Origin: Uranotaenia lowii
Taxonomy: Eukaryota > Arthropoda > Insecta > Diptera > Culicidae
Length of the DNA stretch: 64,000 nucleotides
Assembly (NCBI RefSeq): GCF_029784155.1
Contig: NC_073693.1
Location: forward strand, 357,631,825 to 357,695,824
Direction of reading: 5' to 3'
Both the position numbers and the translations under genes were made by a program. The notes under the pieces are model-generated. The model had not been told where the DNA came from and ran no database searches. It saw only the letters and a program-made list of their open reading frames with translations. Below, piece by piece: positions 25,410-37,506 of the stretch. The first letter of the stretch is position 1, and each line of letters opens with the position of its first letter.

Positions 25410-27814
25410 GCGGAATCGTTGTTGGAGGTTGGAGGTCGTAGAAATTTTTGAGAAAGAAGAAGAAAATGGCGGCGCGATCGCACAAACACTCACTTAGAAC
25501 TTTTTTTATGGTATTTATTTCTAGATCTTCGAAAGGACAGACAAGCGATGCGTTTGGATGCAGATAATGGTCAAGTTATGGGATCAGCCGTATGCTCAGA
25601 ATCATCTTCATCTTCGAGCTGCACATTGCTGCGAGGGTTAAAAATGAAATGGAAAAATGAAGAAATGGAAAAGTTAGTGGACATTCTACAGGTTTTTTGG
25701 TAGGAACTATTTGTTGAAAGCTACATTTCATCATTGGAATCAATTCGTTTTAATTTATTTTATTTGTTAAACAATGCCTCAATCATGATTATTTCTACAG
25801 GTTTAAAATTATTCGAGAGATAAAACGAGCTTTACGAACCGTTAAATTTCTTAATGGCTAATTGAAAGTGTATAGGTTTTTTTTCAGTCCAAATTGGCTT
25901 TCAACAGTTGCTGCACCTTTGATTTCAGTTCGGTTCGGGGTCATTTAATTATTTTCGATTCAATCCGGCTTACAATACTCTCATTTTTCGCCACTTTTCG
26001 GTCCGAATCGATTCACTCAAGCGTGGGAGTGTCAATCATCGCGAACTTAATCCTAGTGGGTCTTATTCCAGTCCGTTCGGTACGTATGCGTGTGCATGGC
26101 CAACTAAGTGATAGTTTCAAGCTTAGTTTTTGCCTCGCGAATTCCTTCATGACTCACTTCGATCACATGCAACAACGTTCACTGATTTTTTATTGCTCAT
26201 TTCCTTCACCATTCACCAAGTTTTTTCCTTCATGCAGTAGGCACTGATTGTCTCATTGAGCTACTTGGATGTGTCTAGCTAGTCGTATCTTTGGCATCTC
26301 TGAATACAATTTACACAAAGATGCATATGTAATTTCTCGTCTCTCGCGAAAAAACCACCTGTTAACATAATTCTTCCACGTACCCACTATCTGAAAAGGA
26401 AATGTGTTTGTTGATGATTTTCACTGAAATTTTCCTGCTCATTGTTGTTTACTTTCATCGGAGCTTTAAAACCCATGCATGGGGTGCAGTAAAAATCAAC
26501 CACCCTTTTCCACTACCTCCCAACTCAAACTTGTTTAAAACTTAAGCGCCGCAACTAAGCATAAACAAAAGTGACCGCACTTTCATCTTACGCCCGGTGA
26601 GTTTTTCTCCAGCCAGCTGATTCTTTTTAACATAACAAAGTCGCGCATCTACTAGAGTCTAAAATCTTAACGAAAGCCACCCACCCGCACAAATTGGAGG
26701 GCAGACGATCTCGGAGATTGGAGGCAGACGACGAAGGTAATCAATTCAAATTGAGCCTTGCTGCTGCATCGTTGAATCACTGAATGAGTGAGTTGTTTTA
26801 CATTAAACATATTTTTCCGGGCCCCCTCAAGCCACTACTACTAGGCAAATCTCCATCATCTCCAGTCTAGTCAGTGGCAGGGCTCATCTTTTAAATTTCA
26901 GCTACCCGACTATCTTCATTGGAATGGGAATCGCTCTATTACGCGCCACAGTTAGTTAAAAGTGAAAAAGCAAACAGCGCGAGGCAAAACACGCGCTGAT
27001 CGGCAGTCCACGATTTCACACTTTTACTTGATTAATTAAACCAACCCGGGCAACGCATTTTACTTCTGTTGAGAGATCATCTCGAATGGGGAAGTGAGAA
27101 GAGGGGGCTCTTAAAATGTAAGGAAGCTCACTTTCGTTTGAATTTATTAGCAAGGTAAGTTGGGCTTCACAGACATGTCGCTTAGTGGTTGCTCTGGTAT
27201 CTAGATAACTACCTTGTGCTGTTTATTCTGAATCGCATTGTTTAGATACCCGATGAAATATGTAAATATTTTCCAAATGTTTGAAAATGCATTAATTATC
27301 AGGTTTAAGTATGCGGAAAGGGCTGTAAACTGCACTATTTCGAATTATGCAGAAATTGGAGTGCTTTTCCTAGAAATAAGTACGTTCAGAATGGAAAATA
27401 AATTAACTCTTCAACATTGGACTTAACTTTGGGGTAAATTCCTAACTGTATGTTACAAAAGTACAAATTCCCGTTTCCACTTCATTTCAATTTATTATTG
27501 GCTTAAAACAGCGAGCCCATGTAGCACAAATGAAAACTCGGTGACACTTAAGCTTTGCTTAGTTTTTTACACCTTGAAAGGATGAACCCTAAAATTTTCA
27601 AACCGGTTACGATAGTGAATTTGTAAATAATCTCTTCGATCTCTTTTCTTTTTTATGGAAATCAAAGCGTTTCAAATTCCACCATCGCTAGTTTCAGTAG
27701 AACTAGTTACTGCTTTGTGTTTGACCATAAAAATTGTTCAGAGGTCTTAAGGCATTCGCAAAGGACATAACTGATGCTCTCTTGTTAAGCATTAATCATG
27801 GCGCCGGCCGCCTC
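25410..27814. other. BicDR upstream region, no other gene seen
   Basis: The first ~120 bp are likely 5' leader, with purine-rich GAAGAAGAAAATGGCGGCG on the plus strand. Further right, 26330-27060 is comparatively GC-rich and unique-looking and may hold promoter or enhancer DNA for the minus-strand gene. No TATA or initiator could be assigned. The 117-codon frame at 25894-26247 shows no domain. Confidence 0.4.
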
Positions 27815-29305
27815 AAAATGGTCACTGGGTTGACTGGTCATTAGACCGAAATCCGACCGAACGGTCGTAAGGCCGAATAGTCGTTAGATCGAATTGTAAT
27901 TAGGCTGAATGGTCGTTAGGCTGAATGAACGGAGCGCCAAATGGACAAAATGTCGAATGGACGATAAACCGAATGGTCTTTAACGTCAAATAGATGCTTG
28001 ACCGCATAGACAGTAGGCTGAAAAGATGTTAGGCCGAAATAATTTTAGATAGGATAGTGCAATGGTGTGATTAGTAATTTGATCGAAAATTGTGCGGCCG
28101 TATGGCCGAAAGGCCGAATGATAACTAGGTCGCATGGTTGTAAGGCCGAATGCTAGGTCGAATGAACGGTAGATCGAAAAGCCGGTGAGCCGAATGGACG
28201 TTAGGCCGAATGGTCATTAGACCAAGCACCCATTTGTTGAGACTTTGGCTTGAAAGCTTGTTGTATTATTGTGCTATTCTATCTAAAATTCATTCAGCTT
28301 AGTGTCCGTTCGGCCTCTCGTCTGTTCGGCCTGACGTCCGGTAGGCCTTACATCTGGTCGGCCTATCTTAAATTCGGACCCATGATTATTCGGCCTAATG
28401 ACCCTTTGGCTTAGCATAGGGTTACCATATCCTTCAACGCCAAAAAGAGTACGTTGAAATAATATTTCAAAATGTTCAGAAGAAACGGGAGAAACCAGGA
28501 AATTTAAGTCCATTCAATTAGTGACAATAAGTTGCTAGTTATGTGACTTACCTGACAATAATGATTTTTCAAAAAATACTAACATTTTCTTGCAGATTTT
28601 TAGTGATAAGTCAAAGGTTGGTTGGATTATTCGAAGACATAGAGATCAGAACATCGCAAACATGAGAAAATGTTGCATTTAAACAGGAGTTCAAATTGCT
28701 GTTGTGCTCTTTGCCAACTGTTTGAGCTTTAATTGCATATTCAAAGGCGCTCATGGCCTGCACAGGTTATTTCGACGCCTGGGAGAAGCTTTCTTAAAAG
28801 CAGTTTTAAAACTATCGAAGTTGTTGTATTTTACATATTGAAAAGTACTGCTGATGAAATAGCAAACTTGTTTTTAAACGAAAATTTTAGATTTAAATCG
28901 ATTTGTGATGTTTTCTTGGAAAACTCAACAAAGTAGGGAAACCTGAAGTACCGTGCAAGTGTTGCATTTCTATCGGACTTCTTGTACATATAATGCACAA
29001 ACTCAAGAACTGGAAGAAATAAGTTCGTTTCTCTGATGAAATGTCTTTGAACGAAAAAAAAGAGTACATTCGGCAAGATTTCACAAAAAGAAGAGTACGC
29101 TCATTTTTCGATCGAAAAAGAGTACATGTACTCTTAAAAGAGTACGTATGGTAACCCTCTTAGCATCCATTTGGATTAACATCTCTTTGGCCATACACCT
29201 TTTCGGTCAAACAGTCTCTGGCTGGATAACCTCTGGCCGTATGGCCCATTCTTACGTCCATCAGCCGAATGACCTTCGGCCGAATTACCTTTTGAGACTG
29301 GGAGC
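27815..29305. repeat. fold-back of short GGCCGAATG-type repeats
   Basis: From about 27835 to 28225 a ~17-18-bp degenerate unit of the type GTTAGGCCGAATGGTC repeats in plus orientation about 20 times. From about 28296 to 28409, and again from 29167 to 29305, the complementary words (TTCGGCCTAATGACC, CGGCCGAATTACC) run in the opposite orientation. The two inverse stretches were once continuous and are now split by the hAT-like insertion at 28418-29158. The whole therefore forms a large imperfect hairpin. No coding content was found. It is likely a non-autonomous fold-back transposon; its outer ends are not sharply defined. Confidence 0.75.
28418..29158. mobile_element. hAT-like non-autonomous element with 8-bp target duplication
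   Basis: The 741-bp element starts AGGGTTACCATA and ends TATGGTAACCCT, giving imperfect terminal inverted repeats. It is flanked on both sides by the 8-bp direct repeat CTTAGCAT (28410-28417 and 29159-29166). Eight-base duplications are characteristic of the hAT superfamily. The subterminal word AAAGAGTAC is repeated at both ends (near 28443; several times at 29059-29145), as expected for transposase-binding sites. The interior shows no transposase. It interrupts the GGCCGAATG fold-back, so it is the younger insertion. Confidence 0.9.
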
Positions 29306-30486
29306 TTGAGCTTCACCTACAGCCCCTCCTGGCCAATGGCATAATGGTTGCACTCCGTGATTGGTTCGAGATCAACATTGCACAATGAACCAAATGAAAG
29401 GTGCTGGGAGCAAGCAACACAATTCCAATCCTTAATATGAACCAATAACGACGCCGGCCAAGTCCGTCTAATCGATAGAGGGAAACGAAGTGCAGCACAT
29501 GTAATGATTTGTTTAGCGGAAACCGACTGTACGCCATCCCTGCACAAATCTCACGCTGAATGTTGGGGATAAGGGTATCGGGGCATGGATTTCACCTTGG
29601 TAAGTGATTAGGCCTTATCGAACCTATACTCCTGAGCTCCTGAGATTCTCTGAGGAGATATTAAAGTTTTCAAATTAAGCACGAAAAATATATATAAAAA
29701 GGTTATTATTTTATTTCTCACCTACTCTACCCCAACTTAACAGGAAGAACTAAGATGAAAAATAATTTTAATGCTCGTGTAGTAACACAGCAGTGTAGGT
29801 AGACACAGCTTAGAAGTGCTTTAAAAATACATTTAATGAAAAAGATTTAGATAAAAAAAAACAGTGGATTCAAATTAAACAATGAATTGTTCAAAAATAA
29901 TAGCAAAACATTTTTTTCTGTTTGAGCGAAATTTTCACATTCTAATTGTTTAACTTTAAATATTAGAATTCATCATAAACCGATTATAAAAACAGCTGTT
30001 TTTGGTAACAAATATTCAATGGATTTTTGTTTCGAATTTCAAGAAAACCCAATCTGCATGATAGGAGCAAAATATTTTGATTAATCGACTTATTCATTAT
30101 TCAATGAAATTGTTAGACGTTCAAGTCATGATGGTAAAAATGATATAAATTCCATAAAATTCCATAAATTCCACTTATATAACAAAGGCTTGACTCGATT
30201 CTGCGATCCCGCAAAAAAATGCGGAATGGATAATCGAATCCAACGGATAATCGAATCATAAATTTAACCCATGAAAACTATGTTTTTAATATTTCTGAAT
30301 GTGAAAAAATGGTATTTAAACGCTTTTTTAACGAAAACATTGGAGAAAAATAATGTCCGCGGGTCAGATTTGAATGCAGACGAAAGTACACCTATGCTTC
30401 CGCGTTGGTGTCAATACATAAACTTTTGGCTCCAGGAAGAAAAGGGTGGCGTTCATGCCATTCAGTAAATGCTAATGGTTCGTAAA
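29306..30486. other. non-coding stretch
   Basis: No gene is recognised. At 29310-29600 the sequence is more GC-balanced and open on the minus strand in two frames, with no domain. From 29650 to 30250 it is AT-rich, and 30147-30180 holds a short imperfect duplication of ATAAATTCCATAAAATTCC. Confidence 0.4.
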
Positions 30487-30750
30487 CGGGGGACTGAGAT
30501 GGAGAGAGAAGATGTGCCAATGATCACACATGTTGTGCAGCGCCAATGATTGAAATTGTTTAAAAAATTGACTAGTTGTGCGAGAAAATGAGTAAATTTG
30601 TATTAAAATGAGAGAAACCAATGCTTAGAGTAAAAAAATTATGCGAATTGTTGCATATTTTGCATTAATTGTGGATTTTTGATCATAACCGTTCTAAATA
30701 TAAATTATCTAAATTCTAAATATGAATTATCTCTCCATCTCAGTCCCCCG
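30487..30750. mobile_element. 264-bp MITE, CGGGGGACTGAGATGGAGAG ends
   Basis: Perfect terminal inverted repeats of about 20 bp (CGGGGGACTGAGATGGAGAG and its complement) bound an AT-rich non-coding interior. The flanks TTCGTAAA (30479-30486) and TTCGTTAA (30751-30758) match at 7 of 8 positions, consistent with an 8-bp target duplication and hence a hAT-type MITE. Superfamily assignment is inference from duplication length. Confidence 0.8.
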
Positions 30751-30759
30751 TTCGTTAAG

Positions 30760-31010
30760 TTTCCGCTCATGATGAACAACGAAGAAAAACGTGGTATGAA
30801 AACGATTGGTACATCTTTTGTACCTGAAAATATTCAATTTTCGAAGGTGATGAAAAGTATTAGAGAAACATGAGGTAGCAAAGAATGAAAGTACATAAGC
30901 CATAAATATTATGAATTTTTTGAAAAAGATACAACGGCTCACCGGCAGGACTTGAACCCACAATCTCCGCTTCAGTACAACGGCGCGTTAGCCAATTTCA
31001 CCACGGTGAA
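30760..31010 (-). mobile_element. tRNA-derived SINE (copy A)
   Basis: On the minus strand 31010-30939 reads as a tRNA-like head. TCACCG pairs with CGGTGA, an A-box-like TGGTGAAATTGGCTAAC follows, and then a B-box GGGTTCAAGTCC. The body, extending to about 30760, is AT-rich. Part of the same element occurs inverted at 32041-32275, including TACTGAAGCGGAGATTG, the B-box, and TTTCTCTAATACTTT. Two copies in one window and the pol III boxes support a SINE rather than a tRNA gene. The anticodon arm does not fold convincingly. Confidence 0.7.
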
Positions 31011-32040
31011 CGTGATATAATCGACCGACACGAGCGAACACGTCGAGCTCCACCGATCAACAGCTCTACCTTGTATCGAAACACCATGTATATCCCGCAT
31101 GTGATCTTTCCCACTATTGATCTCTCTTGTGTCTCTATCCGAGATATTAACCAAACAGTAGCGCTACAAAGTGCTCCATACAAGGGTTCAGAGAATTCGG
31201 GAAGCTTTTAGGAACAGGTATATAATTAAATGGAAATTTGCTCCTAATGTTATTTTTCAATAATTATTGGGCAAAATTTTTTTATGAAAAGGTACTTGCA
31301 AGACACGCCGACAGAAACACATTCGATTTTTTTACAAAAATTATCGGAAAATGTGCAAACAGCTCTCACATAAGAGCAGACATTCCAGAAGCGCATTTTT
31401 CATAAATGAAATACCACTCATAAATAAATCTATAAAAAATTAAATCATTTTAAATGTTCTTTATTCTAGAAATAAACTATAAAATTTGTTAATTTGGTTA
31501 ACAGAAAACAGGATAAAATTCCAGTTTTTTCAACCAGGTTTTTTCCTTATTAGAATGCTTTCCAAAACAGAACTTTCGTAAATTTAGCTTACAAATATCT
31601 CCAACAATATTTTTTGATGAGTGTTTTTGTGAAAATATCACTTTTTCATTCAAAAACTTTCAAAATACTTAGGTGTGTTTTCAATCGCAAGAAAAACACC
31701 AGTTTTTGAAACTCAATTTATCGCTCAGTAGCTATCAATATTTTTTCAAAAAATATTTAAAACACTAGAAGAAGACCTAAAAGTTGATTCTACTTACTTT
31801 TTAAGAGATCTCTGAAGTAAAAAGCCGTAATAAAATGAGTTTTAAATTCATTGAAAATTTGAACCCTTTTGTTTACCTTTTTTCCTAACTACAAAACGTT
31901 AAACATTTACCTGGCATCGCGGATCACCACCCATCGACTTCGGGTTTGCCGCAACTTACGGTCAGATGAAGAAGCAATCAGTGCTGCTCAAGGTTCCGAG
32001 CAGACCAGTTACACAGGGAGGTGTGGCTCTGTTGAAATCA
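31011..32040. other. SINE flank and AT-rich non-coding stretch
   Basis: 31011-31200 is GC-balanced and open on the minus strand just upstream of the SINE head. It may be a further 5' module of that element or unique sequence. 31200-31860 is AT-rich. A short patch at 31910-32040 looks more coding-like but could not be placed in any family. Confidence 0.35.
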
Positions 32041-32275
32041 ATACTAATGTTATGAAATCGCTTGTTACATCTTTTGTACCTGAAAATATTCAATTGTAAT
32101 TCAATTGTGTACTGAAGCGGAGATTGCGGGTTCAAGTCCTGCCGGTGAGCCGGTGAGCCGTTGTATCTTTTTCAAAAAATTCATAATAATTTCGGCTTAT
32201 GTTCTTTCTTTTCTTTTGATACCTCATGTTTCTCTAATACTTTCAATCACCTTCGAAAAGAAAAACGTCCAAAAT
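32041..32275 (+). mobile_element. rearranged tRNA-derived SINE (copy B)
   Basis: The right part (about 32108-32275) is a plus-strand copy of the 3' head half and body of the SINE at 30760-31010, with a local duplication GCCGGTGAGCCGGTGAGCCG. The left part (about 32050-32098) carries body-end sequence (ACATCTTTTGTACCTGAAAA) in the opposite orientation. The A-box half is missing. It therefore looks like two inverted copies joined with loss of the middle. It is inverted relative to copy A, about 1.1 kb away. Confidence 0.65.
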
Positions 32276-32389
32276 ACGTGGATTACTCGTAAATTCTTTC
32301 GGGAGTTTTTTGAAGGTATTTATTCACTAGTGACTAGGTCACTGCTTTTGTGCAAAACGCTAAGCTTCAGCTACAAGCGTAATAGTATT

Positions 32390-32631
32390 CCCCCTTATTC
32401 TGCGCCGCGCGTGAGTTGATGATAGTCTAGTCGAGTTAGAGTTACGTGAGTCTTGTCACCTTATTCCCGAAGCCGATGTGACAGAGGTTCATGCCCAGCT
32501 GACTACTAGATTAGGATAAGAACTCAAAAAGTTCATTCTAAAAGACGTTTCTCACCTAAAGCGACTACTGTAATCGGGTGACTAGGGTGACCCGCCTATC
32601 GTCACCTCACGCGCGGCGCAGAATAAGGGGG
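32390..32631. mobile_element. 242-bp MITE with GC-rich ends CCCCCTTATTCTGCGCC
   Basis: Terminal inverted repeats are perfect for 26 bp. They begin CCCCCTTATTCTGCGCC and run through GCGCGTGAG, then continue imperfectly for about 10 more (TGATGATAG versus TGACGATAG). The interior is non-coding. The triplet ATT on both sides (32387-32389, 32632-32634) could be a 3-bp target duplication, which would suggest a PIF/Harbinger-type element, but so short a match may be chance. Confidence 0.85.
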
Positions 32632-33969
32632 ATTATTGCAGTGGTCCACTGTAAAGCTGAAGATCCCCAAACGATCTTTGTTCCCACAGCATTACCCCCA
32701 CAGCATTGCCTCACCCGATGGAAATAAAATCTAATAATCGGTAAAAATTGATAAAAAGTTTTCTGTGTCATCCTGGAGAATTTTGCAAAAGTTTTTACCA
32801 TATTGGCATCAAAGATGCATTGTTTTGGATAGCTGAGGCATGGGATGTAACACGATGAAGTTACAGCGTCTTCCATTTAGAAATTAGGAAAATTGCTTTA
32901 CAGAAATGGAAATTTCAATGACGAGGACGATATTACACTGCACTGCTGGTAATCAGGGGGCGATTAATATCAATTCAACAAAAGTTGTACGAACAGATAT
33001 TAACACTTTTAAAAAAGAAGACGTTTGATGTGATGAACGATGAAGAGTGTTTTGAATTCCAATAACTATTCGTCATTCTATAAAGGCTACGATACATTTT
33101 CGACTACATTTTCGATTTCTTCATGAAGTTAGGCCATCTAGCAATGCGATAAATAACGATAAGATTATTTTTGATACCTCGGCGTTATGCAGAGCAGAGC
33201 CGTTTGCCTTTAGAGAGACAATTCTGGTTGCAGAAATTGCGTGGAAATTTTAAAGAGAATTCTTTTTAACTCCAAAAACAAATGCAAACTTTCTTCCAAA
33301 GAAAAACAAAATTATTGGTTTTAAATTGTTTTTCAAAGCTAATAGAATCGCAAAAAAAACAAATTGAACATATAATCGAGTCAAAATACACGGAGAATCT
33401 AGTCTGCGTAGAATCGAGTCCGACCTGTATTAAATAATTAAATATAATGGGAAAAGCTACGCAGTTTTTAATCATGAACATCATGACTGTTTCACTCGGA
33501 GGAAGTTCCATGCGCTTGAAATGAATACTTGGACTTGAATTAGGACTATCCAAACATTAATCAAAGTCTCTAAGTAATACAAGTCTCGAAATTATTTTCT
33601 CGCAATTCAATACAAAAGCACTTATTGGAATATATTACCCCCCAGATTACGAAGAATGAATTCAATAAAAAAAATACTTAGCTTCGCTTTACTGCAAACT
33701 ACCTATTCTGCCCGAGGACCTTCCGGGGGAAGAATTTGTTGGATCGATTTTCGATAGCCTGACAGGATAATTCTGCTTTACTACCGGAGGGAATCGATTA
33801 CTACATGGCCAGTAGTGTAGAAATTTCACTTTTCGATAAATTTATTTTCAAAAATAAAAAATTTTCTTAATAGGTACAATGATTTTGAAACATGCGAAAA
33901 ATTGTCTTCGTCCCACTTCGTCAAAGCCTACTTCGGATCTCTTTTCGAATCTGCTAGATTTAAAAGATA
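32632..33969. other. non-coding stretch
   Basis: No gene is recognised. A small direct repeat, CCCACAGCATT(A/G)CC, occurs at 32683-32710. The rest is AT-rich unique-looking sequence with short frames lacking domains. Confidence 0.35.
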
Positions 33970-34962
33970 AAGAGATGATATGGGCGGGATTCGACCAGAC
34001 CGAACTGAACGCCAATTTGAAAAAAATGAGTTATCTTTTGCAGCGGATGCGAAACATGATAAACTACCTGTCCTATGAAAATCAGAATATTTTTCCTATT
34101 TTTTCTGATTTTATTAGAAAATTTCAATGTTGCAGACAGTGGAAATGGCAAAAATGCGTTGCGCCAAAGTGAACTGAGAGCCACCTTAGAGGTAAAGACA
34201 AAAAGTCTGTTTCGGTCATGAAAACGGATTTTTGCGAATTAATCTTAGGTGTGTTAGTTTTTTCGACTCAAAACAGTTCTTTGGCTCGTCACGAACTAAT
34301 ATCAGATAAATTAAATGATTAAAAACGTTCCCGTGGATAAAAAATTTGTATTTCGGATTGTAAAAATTTGTTTAAATTTCGCTCAGCCAGACTAAACCGA
34401 ATCCCTTGAGTTTTGTTTTCCAATTTACTCAAGGGGATGATAGAATTTTTAACATTTAACGATGAAAAATGCTTTATTTTATTGCTTACTGTCGTTCAGA
34501 ACGCAACCGATAAGTAACAAACAAAGATATTCCGGATTTCAAAAGTGCGAAATTTGTATGGCTCGGTTCACTCTGGCTTAACAAAAAAAACATTTTCCAA
34601 GCTTCAGCCATACTCGTTGGGTGCTGCTCGTAAAGCGCCTATTAGTAGGCTCCTACGTTTAGAACAAATTGCCCAGTCAAATGATAGCGCATGGCAATTT
34701 TTTAAACATTTTTTTTCGACCAGAGTGAACTGGGTGCAAACATATTGCTATTAAATTGCAGTTTTCGGCTTATTGTGTAATCAGAACTTGACCAGTATAA
34801 CCTCGACGGCTTTATAAGAGTCTAAATGTGATGGTAAAATGATTAAATGAGATATCTAATAAAATAATATCAATTGGTAGGGCCGAGAACTTTGAATTCG
34901 ATTTTCTCAAAATCAAGTCTATGGCGTTCAGTTCGGTCTGGTCGAATCCCGACCATATATCT
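33970..34962. repeat. ~1-kb segment bounded by a 35-bp inverted repeat with a nested smaller one
   Basis: The left word around 33979-34018 (GGGATTCGACCAGACCGAAC continuing TGAACGCCA) is repeated as its complement at 34920-34955. Inside, 34557-34602 and 34705-34745 form a second inverted pair sharing AGTTCACTCTGG and AAAAAAACATTTT. A further AGTGAACT word lies near 34160. The nested arrangement suggests a transposon with a second MITE inside it. No transposase or target duplication was identified. Confidence 0.6.
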
Positions 34963-35102
34963 GTCTGTCAAAATTATACACATGCACAGAGAGATGCGTT
35001 GTTTTTGCCTTCAGTTACTTTGTGTACAAAAAAATAGAAATTTGAATACCTAACCGTGTGTACGATAAATCTTTGCATTATTTATATTTCCAAGAATATG
35101 TA

Positions 35103-36089
35103 CAGTACCGTTCATAATTGTATAGAAATCGGAAGCACGCGCACTGTCACTTCGACTTTGCACTCCCATAACTTTTGACTCTGATGATATTTTTTGATTA
35201 AATTTTCTGCGTTAGATAGATCAACTATCACACTATTATATCACAAAATTTGAGCTTTCTGGAGTTTGTGTGGCCTGAGATACAGTCATTCTACGAAAAT
35301 CGGACTTTTTGGACTTTTCTCATTTAAACTGTAATATCTCAGAAACTACGCTACATTTTTTGTTGAAATTTTGCAGAGTGATTGTTGAAATGTAAAACTA
35401 TCATGTCTGAAGTTTTGAAAAGTTTTATCTACGGGAACAAAAGTTACACGAGGTACAATTTTTCAGGCATAAACCTAAATTATGGACGATTGTTTTCATA
35501 GGAAACTTCTATTTTATGTTTAACAACCAGTAAATCTATTTCAACCAAAAAATCAAAACAATATTGCGAGATTCTGATTTCAAAACACAAATAGTTATTT
35601 AATTTCATTTTTTCATTTCATCATTGCTTTTGCCAGTCATTTTTTGATTGATTTGTGGATGGAAACGATTATGTTCTCATGAATCGTCTAAAATTCTATA
35701 GAAATCGCATTTTTAGCTTCATGCCTTAAAAATTGTACCTCCCGTAACTTTTGATTCCATCAATAAAACTTTCCAAAAACTTCAGACATGCTTACTTTAT
35801 ATTTCGACAATCACTCTGCAAAATTTTAACAAAAAATGTAGTTTAGTTCCTGAGATATTGCAGTATGAATGAGAAAAGTCCAAAAAGTCCGATTTTTGTA
35901 GAATTACTTTATCTCAGGGCACACAAACTCCAGAAAGCTCAAATTTTGTGGTATAACAGTGTGATAGTTGATCTATCAAACTCAGAAAATTTGATCAAAA
36001 AATATCATCAGAGTCAAAAGTTATGGAAGTTCAAAGTCGAAGTGGCAGTGCGCGTGCTTCCAATTTCTATACAATTATGAACGGTACTG
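35103..36089. mobile_element. 987-bp near-complete palindrome, Tc1/mariner-type element
   Basis: The ends CAGTACCGTTCATAATTG and CAATTATGAACGGTACTG are exact complements, flanked by TA on each side (35101-35102 and 36090-36091), the signature of Tc1/mariner insertion. The complementarity runs inward for roughly 390-400 bp per arm with scattered mismatches, leaving a centre of about 150-200 bp. There is no transposase. The frame at 35865-36080 is part of the right arm. A single-stranded copy or transcript could fold into a very long hairpin. The low divergence between arms suggests a recent insertion or arm homogenisation. Confidence 0.9.
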
Positions 36090-36091
36090 TA

Positions 36092-37506
36092 TATTGATCT
36101 GCTCAGTCTCTCATAGACTTATGATACAAATCCTAAAATCAATACATCCCATCCTGGCGTCAATAACGCCAAATTACTCATTCAATGTTAATCATAATCA
36201 TTATTTGACTATTTTGATTGATTCAATTTGAAGCATGAAATCGGATAATCATGGGGATGTTCCACAGCACATCCCCCCGTCAAGATTTTGCTCAATCATT
36301 CTAACGAAACCGTTCGCTGAATGAGACAAATTGGTTTCCAAATTTCAGCTCAACCATCCACCAATCCATCCTTCATCTTTTTGGTGTTGTGGAGGCTCGT
36401 GTGTGATTGGTAGCGAGCAACTAATTTAGGGTCAAAGATTTGTTGATGATCGCCGCCAAGCACCGGACGAGTAACAACTAGAGGAAAAAAGCACGAGCAA
36501 ATCTGACAACCCATCAACAGCAAGGGGCTCGATTTCGCCGAATTTCGTGAGTCACATCATCATCATCCGTCCGATTCTGTTTCTTGAAACACGAATTATA
36601 ACAGAAGATTTCGAGAACCGGCCTCAGAACCACAAAGGAGAAGGAGGATTGATGATGGCTAGTCTGCCTAGGTAACGGAACTAGCAAACAAAGAGATCTT
36701 TGGATTAAAATATTTATTCACAAATCACACACAGGAAGAGATGCTTATTTTTTTATCATCTTCATGCTAATAATGCCACCATGAATAACCACTTTTCGTG
36801 GTCTCGTGGTCGTGGTTCTTATATGAACTTAAATCTGGACAATAACTTTTAAGCCACACACAGGACCGGATTACCCCTCCAAAATGACCGACCGTGAATC
36901 TTCATCTGGTTGCCGTTTTCTTTGTGTTTGGTTTGGATCATCTTCGTTGGGGGTGAAACTTTACCAGACAACAAACCCAAAGCTTAGTGGCTTCTTCAAA
37001 GAAGAGTGGTAGAGAGAATGCAGAAAAAAACTGGTTATCTAAAGCCCTATGGTTAAGCTGTTTCCATATGGCTGCTACATCTTAACTTAGTAAGCTGTGG
37101 CCTTTTTTTGAGTCTCCCTTGGTGGCTTCTCATACACTGAGTAGCCATTTTTGGAGACTCAGTTCATGATATGATGGCGCCAACTTCGATTGAGGTTGAA
37201 ATAAAGTGATCACACTGTTCGGGTTTATTTTCTATAAAATCAATATTGAACAATACATATGACGTAATACTGGATATAAAACGATCTTTCGTTGTTCTTG
37301 CCTCGATTAAAGCTTTCTATATTTTTTTTGTTGCCTTTCTTAAAATGATTGCAGTCTGCTACCAAACTTTATGCGATGATTTTCGACATTTTCGAATTAT
37401 TTCAACCAAATTTTTTTGATTTACGTACCGAATTACTTAGTTGAAATTCATTAAACATTTAGATCTTGTGATGTTTGGAAAAACAAAATTAATTTTAATA
37501 ATCGTA
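36092..37506. other. non-coding stretch, moderately GC-balanced
   Basis: 36280-36960 is the least repetitive part here, with CCATCC and ATCATCATC words. It could be regulatory, but no site is identified. No splice-bounded open frame with domain content was found. 37000-37500 is AT-rich and leads into the 9-bp array. Confidence 0.35.
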
